Numbered from the stretch's first letter, positions 22,885-30,609 are shown. The stretch: 44,652 nt of DNA from Candidatus Saccharimonadota bacterium (GCA_017510425.1 JAFWNJ010000006.1:1-44652); one strand, 5' to 3'. A program made the numbers and translations. Notes: a model not told the origin generated them from the sequence alone.

Positions 22885-24255
22885 ATGGGAAAAAAGTACG
22901 ATTTTAACTATATTATAATTGGAAGTGGCCCAGCAGGTACTGCTGCAGCACTTACTTTATCAAAATCTAAGAAGCGCATTGCTATTGTCGAAAGCCGTTT
23001 CCTAGGTGGTTCGAACATTAATTCGCGCGATATTCCATATCAAGTAGCGCTTAATTACTCACATCTATATTATCAGGCCATCACTGCGCCAGAGTTTCGC
23101 AATCAAGATTTCAGTGTTAGTTTTCCTAATGCTGTTGCGCACCAGTTAAAGACAGTCATCAGCGCCAGCGATGCCAACAAGGCAATCCTTAAAAAATCCG
23201 GCATTATCACTCTCGAGGGCGCTGCACATTTCATTGACAATCACACCATCGCAATTGGCGACAAGAAATTCACCTCAGCTGAGTTCATCCTCGCCACCGG
23301 CTCCACCCTGAAACATAACGAGATCGCCGGCACCGAATACGTTAATTATCTCACCCCCGAGACCGCTCTTAAAGTTCGTCGCATGCCGAAAGCCGTCCTT
23401 ATCGTCGGCGGTGGCTCCACTGGTTGCGAAATCGCCAGTTATTTTGCCGAACTCGGCACCAAAGTACTCATCATGGAGACTGCCGAGCGCCTACTCCCTC
23501 GTGAAGACAAAGAAGTCGGAGAAGCAATTAGCAATTATTTAAGCAAAGAACTCGGCGTAATGGTCCTACCTAATTGTAAAGTTGTCGCCCTCGAACAAGA
23601 TTCCACTAGTAAACACGTCATTTTCCATAACGGTCGTAACGAAAAAATGGTCCGCGTCGACTGTATCGTCCTCGCGACCGGTAGCCAGCCAGTATTAGAT
23701 TATGGCCTTGAGAATGCCGGCGTGAAATATAAAAACACCGGTATCCTTGTCGATAAACTCTTTCACACTTCAGCCAAAAATATCTACGCCATCGGCGACT
23801 GTATTGGCGGCGATTCCTCTACGGAACGTGCCGAATACGAAGGCGCTCTTCTCGCCTCCAATCTTCTCAATAAATCCAAGAATCTACCAAACTATAACGG
23901 CTTCGCTCGCATCGTCAATACTAATCCGCAAGTTGCAGTCATTGGTCTAAATGAAGATGATCTCTTAAAGCGTGACCGTAAATACAAGAAAGCCATCATC
24001 CCAATTAAAGATTCAACCGCCAGTATTATCGATAACAATACTTACGGTTTCGTCAAACTTCTTGCCGACAAATCCAATCATCTCATCGGCGCAACCATCC
24101 TAGCGCCAAACGCTAGCCAAATGACCGGCGAATTAGCTCTCGCTATTAGGCACGGTGTCACCCTGCTAGAAATCGCCAGCACTCCTCACCTTGCAAATAG
24201 CTACAACGCTCTTATCAAACTCGCCGCCAAGCAATTAATTGACAAGAAGAAATAA
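22885..24255 (+). CDS. FAD/NAD(P)-dependent oxidoreductase without the redox cysteines
   Basis: A 456-aa two-dinucleotide-binding flavoprotein of the dihydrolipoamide dehydrogenase/mercuric reductase fold: FAD site IIIGSGPAGTAAALTLSKS, NAD site VLIVGGGSTGCEIASYFAEL, the second FAD motif KNIYAIGDCIGG, and the C-terminal interface domain. In the family the sequence GGTCLNVGCIPSK carries the redox-active cysteine pair; here it is GGSNINSRDIPYQ, so both cysteines (and the Lys) are gone. The C-terminal His-Pro motif is also altered (STPHLANSYNAL). It is therefore not a classical disulfide reductase. NAD(P)H oxidase-, quinone- or carrier-type chemistry is possible. Last gene of the 21937 operon. 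Confidence 0.85.
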   Translation: MGKKYDFNYIIIGSGPAGTAAALTLSKSKKRIAIVESRFLGGSNINSRDIPYQVALNYSHLYYQAITAPEFRNQDFSVSFPNAVAHQLKTVISASDANKAILKKSGIITLEGAAHFIDNHTIAIGDKKFTSAEFILATGSTLKHNEIAGTEYVNYLTPETALKVRRMPKAVLIVGGGSTGCEIASYFAELGTKVLIMETAERLLPREDKEVGEAISNYLSKELGVMVLPNCKVVALEQDSTSKHVIFHNGRNEKMVRVDCIVLATGSQPVLDYGLENAGVKYKNTGILVDKLFHTSAKNIYAIGDCIGGDSSTERAEYEGALLASNLLNKSKNLPNYNGFARIVNTNPQVAVIGLNEDDLLKRDRKYKKAIIPIKDSTASIIDNNTYGFVKLLADKSNHLIGATILAPNASQMTGELALAIRHGVTLLEIASTPHLANSYNALIKLAAKQLIDKKK

Positions 24256-24257
24256 CT

Positions 24258-24304
24258 AAATCGAACCCCACCAAAAAAGTCGCCACAAGCGACCCTAGAA
24301 TTCA
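24258..24304 (-). repeat. tRNA-fMet trailer: terminator and inverted remnant of the tRNA 3' arm
   Basis: Downstream of tRNA-fMet (minus strand) there is a terminator hairpin GTCGC/GCGAC (24279-24293) with a T-run (complement of 24273-24278). It is followed by TGGTGGGGTTCGATTT (complement of 24258-24273), which matches, with a deletion, the reverse complement of the tRNA's own 3' arm. This looks like the inverted half of the tRNA-tail elements seen elsewhere; no direct copy is visible. Confidence 0.5.
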
Positions 24305-24381
24305 TGGTGGCGGGGGTTGGATTTGAACCAACGACCTTTTGGTTATGAGCCAAACGAGCTACCAGGCTGCTCTACCCCGCG
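24305..24381 (-). tRNA. initiator tRNA-fMet(CAT)
   Basis: Minus strand cloverleaf very close to the E. coli initiator: CGCGGGG start with C1 unpaired against C72, AGAGCAGCCTGGTAGCTC D arm, anticodon loop CTCATAA (CAT), encoded CCA. The anticodon stem is TTTGG/CCAAA, so only two of the three usual consecutive G-C pairs of initiators are present. It follows the FAD enzyme gene, in the opposite direction. Confidence 0.93.
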
Positions 24382-24492
24382 ACGAATACTATATATTATA
24401 TATAACTATAATAATTTTGTCAAATCGAATCGACAATCAAATCAACAACCGAATCAACAATCGAATCGACAATCAAGAACTACCACGTCAGC

Positions 24493-25830
24493 CTAGCACC
24501 CTCTCGCAGGGAAATTCCATTCGCAGACGACACTTAGATTTTTCTTAAGCAGCGTGCCGCCCCCATCACCCAGCAGTTGAATCGCATAAAGTGGATATGG
24601 GAAGTAGGTATCCGTCGACTCCAACCTAGTTTCGACTCGTCGATACAAATCATTCGCCCGCCCAGTAGAATCCACACTTACCTGTACATTTTTCAGTGTC
24701 GCCCTGTCTGTCCCAACAATCTCTTCCGTTCCATCGTCTGCCATCACGACTTTCTCATTGCACATATTATCGCAAATAAACTCTAGCTCGAAGTCAGTGT
24801 TCGGTCGCCCATACGGTAACGAAACCGCAATCATAAACGTATCGTCATTTCGCTTCCCCCCTACCGGCTTCGGCAACATAATGGTCGCACTACACGCATA
24901 CGGTCCATTCATTTCATCCGCACAATACACTACATTTGGTAAATTCTTCGAAATTTTATCATTCGACTTCACCAAAGTACTCGCCGGTATTACATTCTCC
25001 GTTCCATTGTAAGTACCATTGTAAGTCGTCCCGTTCGCAGCCGCCTTTGTGCTATTATTAGTCGGAACCAGGAAGACCGTACCGCGATCAGTCGTATCGT
25101 TCACGCTCACCGTAAAATCACTGAAATTAAATTGCTCGCTAGTCTGTATTAACTGAAAAGACAGCGTAGGTGGAATTGCCGTTTTCTGAGAGACCAAACT
25201 CGGGAACACCACACTTGAGGTTTCCGCTTTAAAATTCGTAAAGCTAAATTTGTCACCATAAGTTTCACTATTAATATCCGAATACCAGCTTATCTTCACA
25301 GCTTTTATCTCATCCGCCGTCACGTCGTCCAGTCTAACGCCAACCAGTCGCATCGTATTAGTACCAGTCAAAGTCGCTCGATAATCGTCTAGCACCGTAT
25401 CCATTTTCACACATGTATATGCCTGCATCATATTATTCGCCACGTTCGTCTCCTGAATTGTCACTTCGCTACCCGCTTCGAACTTCCCAATCCTTCCTAA
25501 AATGTGCGACACCATATCGCAATCAGGATGGTTAATCCAGTAAACAATGTCCTGACATGTTATCTCTGGATCCAGGGTCAGTTCGTCAGCATAAACTTGT
25601 CCATTGCTCGTACAATTCTGGTAGTTATAAAAAGCCACTTTCGAATCCTCGACTCCAGCCAGCGCAGAATCATAAGCGGATTGTGACAAATCGTCATTTA
25701 TTGTCCTGGTTATTTCAGCAATGATAATAGCCGCAAAACTCGTCGCAATGATCACTAAAATCAGTGTGGAAAAAGCCACAATATAAAACGAAGCGGCTCC
25801 TTTTTTAAATGATAGTTTTCTCTTCTTCAT
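24493..25830 (-). CDS. PilX-like pilus-associated protein
   Basis: A 445-aa protein with one N-terminal membrane segment (ASFYIVAFSTLILVIIATSF, then AIIIAEITRTI). It is followed by ISQSAYDSALAGVEDSK-like sequence (SQSAYDSALAGVEDSKVAF), typical of PilX/PilW-type minor pilins near the pilus base. The large exported part has cysteine pairs (NCTSNG, CQDIVYW, CDNMCN) that could form disulfides. The start at 25830 (MKKRKLSFKKGAA) is preferred over an ATG nine codons earlier because it falls 1 nt after the stop of the upstream pilin-like gene. Third gene of the pilin operon; the pilin peptidase and assembly proteins are not in the window. Confidence 0.75.
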   Translation of the reverse strand: MKKRKLSFKKGAASFYIVAFSTLILVIIATSFAAIIIAEITRTINDDLSQSAYDSALAGVEDSKVAFYNYQNCTSNGQVYADELTLDPEITCQDIVYWINHPDCDMVSHILGRIGKFEAGSEVTIQETNVANNMMQAYTCVKMDTVLDDYRATLTGTNTMRLVGVRLDDVTADEIKAVKISWYSDINSETYGDKFSFTNFKAETSSVVFPSLVSQKTAIPPTLSFQLIQTSEQFNFSDFTVSVNDTTDRGTVFLVPTNNSTKAAANGTTYNGTYNGTENVIPASTLVKSNDKISKNLPNVVYCADEMNGPYACSATIMLPKPVGGKRNDDTFMIAVSLPYGRPNTDFELEFICDNMCNEKVVMADDGTEEIVGTDRATLKNVQVSVDSTGRANDLYRRVETRLESTDTYFPYPLYAIQLLGDGGGTLLKKNLSVVCEWNFPARGC

Positions 25831-25831
25831 A

Positions 25832-26809
25832 TTAATCTCCATTCGCCTGCACGGCAATATTAAACTTATTTATCGCACAATAATCAAAATTCTCAATCGT
25901 ATATTCGTCCGGAGTGGCACAGAAATTACCCGAGGCTCTGACATTAATTCCACCCTGGACTGTTCCCAGGATAAACGACATCGAATAAAGCAGCGTATTA
26001 TTTGCGCTGTTATAAGCCGGCGCCGCCGCACTCATATCATATAAAACCAAATTGCTACTAGCACTAGAGGAAAGCGGTTCGTCTATTTCATCAAAAATCG
26101 CATCATTGTCCTCGCCGCTTATATCAAATACATTGCTACCACCAAGAATATTTGTCGAAGACGAAAGGTTATTTGCACTTTTTACCACATAATTCCCACT
26201 AGGCGTATAATTCACCGCCGAAATACAAATCGCTCTGTTGCCATCCGGTATCTTTATAAGCCTAAACCCACTTTCTGTCATCGTAGTGCCGTCCTCACCA
26301 TTCTTGTATTTTAATACCGCCGCACTCACCCCGTCAACCTTATAATCAGAACTAAAGAAATACCCCGAGTTCCAAATATAAGAGTATCGCCCAGTGCAAA
26401 ATGCCCCAAACACCGGCGCATCATTTATCGTCTTCTTATTGAAAGTACCATCACCAATTATTACCTTTGCATATCTTATTACTGACACGAAATTGCTCGC
26501 TCCATCCGTTTTACACTTTTCATATAAGCCAGTCGCACCGGTATCCACATAAAGTTTCGCACACACATCCACCACCGATCTCGAAGGCGAACTCTGAATA
26601 GTCGTCCGGAACTCATCCGCAAGGTCCATACCCATCGTATTAATTTGATTCAGTACAATTCCCCTTCTGTACGAAGCAATCGCATTGATAATTACCATCG
26701 TAACCGTAATCGATAGTATCGCAATAAAAGCAATCGAAAAAGAAAGCTCAATCAAGGTAAACCCCTTCTTGTAGTTCACACGATCAACCTTCTTTTCCCG
26801 CTTCCTCAT
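25832..26809 (-). CDS. type IV pilin-like protein (prepilin)
   Basis: A 325-aa prepilin. It has a short basic leader ending KKG, the processing motif GFTLIELSFSI with the conserved Glu at +5, and a hydrophobic helix (FIAILSITVTMVIINAIASY). The large globular part contains cysteines near the C-terminus (NFCATPD, FDYCAIN). The ATG at 26809 overlaps the upstream stop as ATGA and is preferred over the ATG three codons earlier. It is the second gene of the pilin operon and is expected to be cleaved by a prepilin peptidase and assembled by the PilB-type ATPase at 36152. Confidence 0.85.
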   Translation of the reverse strand: MRKREKKVDRVNYKKGFTLIELSFSIAFIAILSITVTMVIINAIASYRRGIVLNQINTMGMDLADEFRTTIQSSPSRSVVDVCAKLYVDTGATGLYEKCKTDGASNFVSVIRYAKVIIGDGTFNKKTINDAPVFGAFCTGRYSYIWNSGYFFSSDYKVDGVSAAVLKYKNGEDGTTMTESGFRLIKIPDGNRAICISAVNYTPSGNYVVKSANNLSSSTNILGGSNVFDISGEDNDAIFDEIDEPLSSSASSNLVLYDMSAAAPAYNSANNTLLYSMSFILGTVQGGINVRASGNFCATPDEYTIENFDYCAINKFNIAVQANGD

Positions 26810-27627
26810 CTTATACACTTACTTTCATCATCCGGGACAATCTCAATCCCAGAAGCATTTCTTGACCCGCTTACTATTCTGACATTTCGCCTTAAGACCC
26901 CTTCATCCTCACCATATGGATTGACACAGAAATCTACTTCCGCCTTCTCGAAATGCGGCGTATGGGATGAATTCAAGAATCCAGAGTTACTCAAGATGTT
27001 AACCCCTCCGCCACCAACCGCTGCATTGGCCTCAAATATCAAACGATTAACCTCAATCGTCTCACCTTCCAGCACATAAGTATAAACCACCCCAGAGGAC
27101 GGATTCCTCACAATTAGGAGCGCCCCCACAAAAGGTTCATAACTATCTGCCGCCTGAATCGCCGCCGACCATTTCGGCGTATAAGTCTGCACAATCCCGG
27201 CCGGCACAATCTTGCCCGTTCCAAGTTCACTACTTTCGTAGAACGTCACATCTGCACCAAGGTCCGTTAGCGACTGCAAAACACTTCCTGAACCGGTGCT
27301 ACCTATATCCCCAATTACGCTGTAAGTATATACCGTAGTCTGCCCCTCATCCGTCTCTGTCTCGCCGTCTTGTTTATAACTCTGACCAAACGTAACCAAC
27401 TTACCATAAACCGCCTTCTCCGATCTACCGCCACTTAAGCTCTGTACATTCGCCACCTCACCATACACCCCTCTTAGAAATTCCACGAAATTCTGCACCG
27501 AATCATTAAATCTTTGCTGATAAATCGAATTCTGCACGCCCACAGTTACACCCACAAACAAAATCCCAGTCACCGCCAAAAACAATGCTACCTCAATTAA
27601 TGTAAAGCCTTTCTTCATAGTTCTCAT
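26806..27627 (-). CDS. type IV pilin-like protein (prepilin)
   Basis: A 273-aa prepilin with the motif KKGFTLIEVALF near the N-terminus (Glu at +5), followed by the hydrophobic helix VTGILFVGVTVGVQNSIY. The globular part ends with cysteines (DFCVNPYG, SKCIR). TATAAT (complement of 27636-27641) lies 8 nt before the first ATG, which favours the MRTMKKG start, though the fourth codon ATG would give an equally good leader. First gene of the operon pilin-pilin-PilX. The pili would serve attachment and probably DNA uptake with ComEC. Confidence 0.85.
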   Translation of the reverse strand: MRTMKKGFTLIEVALFLAVTGILFVGVTVGVQNSIYQQRFNDSVQNFVEFLRGVYGEVANVQSLSGGRSEKAVYGKLVTFGQSYKQDGETETDEGQTTVYTYSVIGDIGSTGSGSVLQSLTDLGADVTFYESSELGTGKIVPAGIVQTYTPKWSAAIQAADSYEPFVGALLIVRNPSSGVVYTYVLEGETIEVNRLIFEANAAVGGGGVNILSNSGFLNSSHTPHFEKAEVDFCVNPYGEDEGVLRRNVRIVSGSRNASGIEIVPDDESKCIR

Positions 27628-27657
27628 ACTTATATATTATAGCATAATCATTTTAAA

Positions 27658-28086
27658 TTAATAACTTGGAAATAAATACATCATCCACTTTTCAAAATTC
27701 GAATACTGCTTCTCGGCAATTTCCTTACTCTCAACCACATGTTTATTCTTAGCCGCCTCACTATTCTTAGGCAGCACCACCATATTCTCGCCCGGCAATT
27801 GTTTGTCCAAATATTTTCTCGCTAGTAACTCCTGGTATTCATCAGATTTATAATAATCATTCTCTAGCTGATTCGCTTCCGTCTCAATCTTTAATAATTC
27901 CAGTTGCTTTTTTTCTGCACTGAGTTTTTCGGACAAATCCCAGTTCCTAGACATCGCCATAATTGATTGATAGGTTAAAGTCAAGCAAAGTACAATCGCC
28001 GCCACCAGAAAAACATTCTCCACCGTGAAATAATCGTGGCGCAGTTTAAAACCTAACCTCCGGACTCCGGTCTTGATTCCGCTCAT
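27658..28086 (-). CDS. FtsB/DivIC-like septum formation protein
   Basis: A 142-aa bitopic membrane protein. A short cytoplasmic N-terminus precedes a single membrane helix (VFLVAAIVLCLTLTYQSI, about residues 25-42), a coiled coil (LSEKLSAEKKQLELLKIETE, then ANQLEND) and the family's LARKYLDKQLPGENMVVLP. FtsB/DivIC proteins join FtsL and FtsQ in the division complex and activate septal wall synthesis. TATAAT (complement of 28093-28098) ends 6 nt before the ATG. It is separated from the pilin operon by 30 nt. Confidence 0.82.
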   Translation of the reverse strand: MSGIKTGVRRLGFKLRHDYFTVENVFLVAAIVLCLTLTYQSIMAMSRNWDLSEKLSAEKKQLELLKIETEANQLENDYYKSDEYQELLARKYLDKQLPGENMVVLPKNSEAAKNKHVVESKEIAEKQYSNFEKWMMYLFPSY

Positions 28087-28122
28087 AGCTATATTATATC
28101 ATCAAAACCCTACCAAATATGA

Positions 28123-28128
28123 TATAAT
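28123..28128 (+). promoter_or_regulatory. tRNA-Ile -10 box
   Basis: TATAAT (within 28121-28130) about 10 nt upstream of the tRNA 5' end; 30 bp from the divergent FtsB-like promoter. Confidence 0.6.
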
Positions 28129-28137
28129 GTGGAAATC

Positions 28138-28214
28138 GGGGGTATAGCTCAGTTGGTCAGAGCATGCGTCTTATACACGCAGTGTCCTTGGTTCGAATCC
28201 AAGTACCCCCACCA
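28138..28214 (+). tRNA. tRNA-Ile(TAT)
   Basis: Cloverleaf with acceptor GGGGGTA/TACCCCC, discriminator A and encoded CCA. The anticodon stem TGCGT/ACGCA and loop CTTATAC give TAT, which reads AUA. Most bacteria read AUA with a CAT tRNA modified by TilS. A genuine TAT tRNA suggests that this route may be dispensable here. The CCA end abuts a hairpin and a duplicated tail (28215-28391). Confidence 0.93.
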
Positions 28215-28391
28215 TGGAAATCAAAAAGACCTAGAGGTCTTTTTTGATTTCCATAATAGGTACTTGGATGAGAACGAAGTTCGACCTTTCAAGGAAACGA
28301 GTAAAAAAGAAGAGCTAGCTCTTCTTTTTTCGAGTAACGCAGAAAGGAAGACTTTTGCTTTAGCAAAAGTCTAATCCAAGTACCCCCACCA
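28215..28391 (+). repeat. tRNA-tail element of tRNA-Ile
   Basis: Directly after the CCA comes a strong hairpin (28215-28232 with 28235-28253), then an inverted copy of the tRNA 3' arm (28259-28268 and on into the T-loop region), hairpins CCTTTC/GAAAGG, AAAAAAGAAGAGCT/AGCTCTTCTTTTTT and GACTTTTGC/GCAAAAGTC, and finally an exact 19-bp direct copy of the tRNA 3' end with CCA (28373-28391 equals 28196-28214). The unit is 177 bp and has the same layout as the one after tRNA-Arg(TCG). Confidence 0.85.
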
Positions 28392-28402
28392 CCATGACAA
28401 CT

Positions 28403-28434
28403 AAAAACAGTCGGATTGCTCCGACTGTTTTTTT
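28403..28434. terminator. bidirectional terminator
   Basis: AAAAACAGTCGGA with TCCGACTGTTTTTT around a 4-nt loop, with A-run and T-run flanks. It ends the small minus-strand gene at 28448 and probably any transcript leaving the tRNA-Ile unit. Confidence 0.8.
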
Positions 28435-28447
28435 ACAAGAACCAAGA

Positions 28448-28651
28448 TTATTTCTTCTTTAGAGTAAGGAACCCATTGCGTGGATTCTCTACTACCATGC
28501 GATCAGCTGGTAAATCACAAGGAGTACCCTTGCCACCTTTTTCATCTTTAGTAAAGAAATAAATCGTCTGAGGCTTTCCACCGCGGAGCGTCACTTCAGA
28601 TTTGTGTAGATAGTATTTTACACCTTTACCGTTAGTATGTTCGTAAGCCAT
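28448..28651 (-). CDS. small conserved-looking protein, unknown function
   Basis: The 67-aa protein is not recognised with certainty. It is basic and beta-rich, with VKYYLHKSEVTLRGG, TIYFFTKDEKGGKGTPC and DRMVVENPRNGFLTLKKK. No signal or membrane segment. A strong AAGGAGGAAA site lies 5-15 nt before the ATG, so in contrast to most genes here it is translated from a normal leader, which often marks a highly expressed product. A terminator follows directly (28403-28434). Confidence 0.75.
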   Translation of the reverse strand: MAYEHTNGKGVKYYLHKSEVTLRGGKPQTIYFFTKDEKGGKGTPCDLPADRMVVENPRNGFLTLKKK

Positions 28652-28738
28652 TTCAGCTTTCCTCCTTAAGTTAATATACTCCTATCTTATGACCCTTATC
28701 CGAAAAAGTCAAGAGATTTTTCTAAGAAATTAGCATAA

Positions 28739-29413
28739 TCATACAAATATCAGAGACAACCTCAAGAAAATCCAGATTATCATCCTAATAAAAATTACAA
28801 CAAGTATTATCAGGGTCACAAGCAGCATAAACCCTGTTAAAGTCGGCGCCCAAATCGGCGAAGCATAATCTTTTCTATACAGTTCTGTCGACGGAATCTT
28901 CGCCGCCACCTTATCCACCAGCTCATCCGCAGCCGGATACTTTTGGATTTCGCTTAACATACAATTAATATACCCAGGATGATCCCATGTCCATCCGTTA
29001 ACTATCGCCGGCTCCTTGCAAGCCTCTGAAGCTAGAGCATAAATATTCCCATTCGGATTGTTATCCGAAGCCAAATTATCCTTCGCCTCCTGAAGCGCCT
29101 TATTTGCCGCCCTTATATACTGGTGCTCTAAGTAGAATGGTCCCGTCCCAAACGTAATCTTCTTCTCGCCATTATCATCTACGATATTAATTACTATGTT
29201 AGAAAACACAAATTTCTTCAATTCCTCCAGCCCATTCAATATATCTTCATCACTTTCCTCCTCATCAGCCAAAAGCACCGCTTCTCTCAGCTCCGTCATC
29301 TTCACATGATCAAATCTCAGCAGAGTCGCATCGACAAAAAGCAGCGGCACCAGTATCACTAGCAGCTGCCAAGTCTTTACCCTATGAAACTTAATCCGTT
29401 TAAGCTTTTTCAT
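28739..29413 (-). CDS. membrane protein with two membrane segments, unknown function
   Basis: Not recognised. The 224-aa protein has a basic start (KKLKRIKFHRVK), an N-terminal membrane helix (WQLLVILVPLLFVDATLL, about residues 16-33), an external domain of about 140 residues (acidic patch LLADEEESDEDILNG; cysteines in SEACKEP and NCMLSE that may pair), and a long C-terminal hydrophobic segment (GFMLLVTLIILVVIFIRMII). TATAAT (complement of 29421-29426) ends 7 nt before the ATG, so it is leaderless. Its neighbours give no clear hint of its role. Confidence 0.65.
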   Translation of the reverse strand: MKKLKRIKFHRVKTWQLLVILVPLLFVDATLLRFDHVKMTELREAVLLADEEESDEDILNGLEELKKFVFSNIVINIVDDNGEKKITFGTGPFYLEHQYIRAANKALQEAKDNLASDNNPNGNIYALASEACKEPAIVNGWTWDHPGYINCMLSEIQKYPAADELVDKVAAKIPSTELYRKDYASPIWAPTLTGFMLLVTLIILVVIFIRMIIWIFLRLSLIFV

Positions 29414-29469
29414 ACTCTAAATTATATCACAACGCCAGACATAATTCATAAGCCGAGCAATACCATTAA

Positions 29470-29493
29470 CTTAAGCATGCTTAAGTTGATGAC
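29470..29493. promoter_or_regulatory. palindrome plus conserved 19-bp motif upstream of the small-peptide promoter
   Basis: A perfect 16-bp palindrome CTTAAGCATGCTTAAG (29470-29485) runs into TTGATGAC. The 19-bp string GCATGCTTAAGTTGATGAC (29475-29493) occurs again, exactly, upstream of aspS (31200-31218). In both places it lies about 7-11 bp before the -35 box, as expected for an activator or repressor site. Confidence 0.6.
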
Positions 29494-29504
29494 GTTGCAT
29501 ATGC

Positions 29505-29533
29505 TTGCATGATTTTACAATCCTTGCTACAAT
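29505..29533 (+). promoter_or_regulatory. promoter of the 29638 small gene
   Basis: TTGCAT (29505-29510), 17-bp spacer, TACAAT (29528-29533). Start near 29540, giving a 98-nt leader with stem-forming segments (for example CGCTC...GAGCG). Confidence 0.65.
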
Positions 29534-29637
29534 AAGAGCCATCGCTCATTTATTCCCAATGGCTTTATGGCTAAAGTCTTTGCGAGGTGGGTCTGCAAGG
29601 TCGACGAGCGAAAATCATTAAGGAGAATATTAGATAC

Positions 29638-29724
29638 ATGCGTATCAAAGGGCTAAAACGTTCTCAGGAACGCAAAAAGTCAAAAATCGCTCCTGCCGCT
29701 TGGCAAGAGTTCATCGAGATTTAA
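29638..29724 (+). CDS. 28-aa basic peptide
   Basis: ATG to TAA encodes MRIKGLKRSQERKKSKIAPA followed by AWQEFIEI, a strongly basic 28-residue peptide ending in an acidic, hydrophobic tail. It has an AAGGAG site (29620-29625) 12 nt upstream, a dedicated promoter with a 98-nt leader, and a terminator (29731-29759) directly after, so it is a complete unit. The composition recalls tiny ribosome-associated proteins, but I do not recognise a family; it could also be a leader peptide. Confidence 0.55.
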   Translation: MRIKGLKRSQERKKSKIAPAAWQEFIEI

Positions 29725-29730
29725 CTCGCG

Positions 29731-29759
29731 AAAATCCCCCTACCAAATGGGGGATTTTT
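29731..29759 (+). terminator. terminator of the 29638 unit
   Basis: AAAATCCCCC (29731-29740) with GGGGGATTTTT (29749-29759), 8-nt loop. Confidence 0.85.
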
Positions 29760-29806
29760 GACATCAAATTCTCACTATCCTACAAATCGAAATTCACTAC
29801 ACCAAA

Positions 29807-30568
29807 TCACTCCTCACCCAGTTTAGCCGCCACAATCTGCTTTATCACCTTGGCAAACCCACTTCCATCAGTGGTCTCTTCCCAAGAAATCGTCTTCCCG
29901 TCTATCACTATCTCACCTGCACTATTCCACGATATTAGCTGACCGTCAATATAAAACGCCGGGGTCCCAGCCACGTCAATTCTCCGACCAATTCCCATGT
30001 CGAAACTAATCTTTTTCGATACTGCTTCGCTGGCAATGTCTTTATGAAATTTCTCTAGGTCACCTCTTCCCCCAGTCACCTCCGTGAAGTACTTATCGAA
30101 ATACTCCGTCCTCTCCGAGGCTGAAGCATATTCCCATTCTGACTGCTCTTCAAACAACTTATCAGCATAAGGTTTCCAATATCCCTGAAGTCCAGCCGCC
30201 TCAGCCGCTGAAGCCGCCGCCGTGCCATTCTGATGGTATGACAACAGAAAGCTCCTATACACTACCGCTAGTTTACCATCTAGCTCCGTAATCAAATTAT
30301 TTACGCGCTTATTAATCGAAGCACAGCCCGGACACTGATAATCCGCATATTCGAATATAACCACCGGAGCATTTGGGTCGCCCTTCACATGATCACCAAT
30401 ATTCCCGTTACTAGCATCTGGCTCAATGATGGAATAGAAATCATACTCGTTAAAATTAGTCGCCTTATTGTTTCCATCAATCACCAGAAACGCCCCAACC
30501 GCAATCAGTGCCACCACAACCACGACCGCAATCACGCCAGCTACCGAAAAACCTCTCACTTTTTTCAT
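29807..30568 (-). CDS. DsbA-like thiol-disulfide oxidoreductase, membrane-anchored
   Basis: A 253-aa protein with an N-terminal membrane anchor (AGVIAVVVVVALIAVGAFLV, about residues 10-30) and an external thioredoxin-fold domain of the DsbA type: VVIFEYADYQCPGCASIN carries the CPGC active site, and VAGTPAFYIDG carries the cis-proline loop. The domain probably introduces or reshuffles disulfides in exported proteins, such as the Cys-bearing pilins and lamin-tail protein in this window. A large helical insertion (about 120-190) is normal for DsbA. It is divergent from the CBS gene. Confidence 0.92.
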   Translation of the reverse strand: MKKVRGFSVAGVIAVVVVVALIAVGAFLVIDGNNKATNFNEYDFYSIIEPDASNGNIGDHVKGDPNAPVVIFEYADYQCPGCASINKRVNNLITELDGKLAVVYRSFLLSYHQNGTAAASAAEAAGLQGYWKPYADKLFEEQSEWEYASASERTEYFDKYFTEVTGGRGDLEKFHKDIASEAVSKKISFDMGIGRRIDVAGTPAFYIDGQLISWNSAGEIVIDGKTISWEETTDGSGFAKVIKQIVAAKLGEE

Positions 30569-30609
30569 TCATAACTCCTTTTCTAAATAATGATATAATA
30601 TATTATAGC

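Noticed and set aside
28129-28374. Open frame over tRNA-Ile and its tail
   Set aside because: It runs through the tRNA, hairpins and the tail element; no protein signals. It is a shadow of RNA structure.
29638-29724. 28-aa peptide as ribosomal protein bS21
   Set aside because: It is too short and lacks the S21 family motifs. The name would be a guess.
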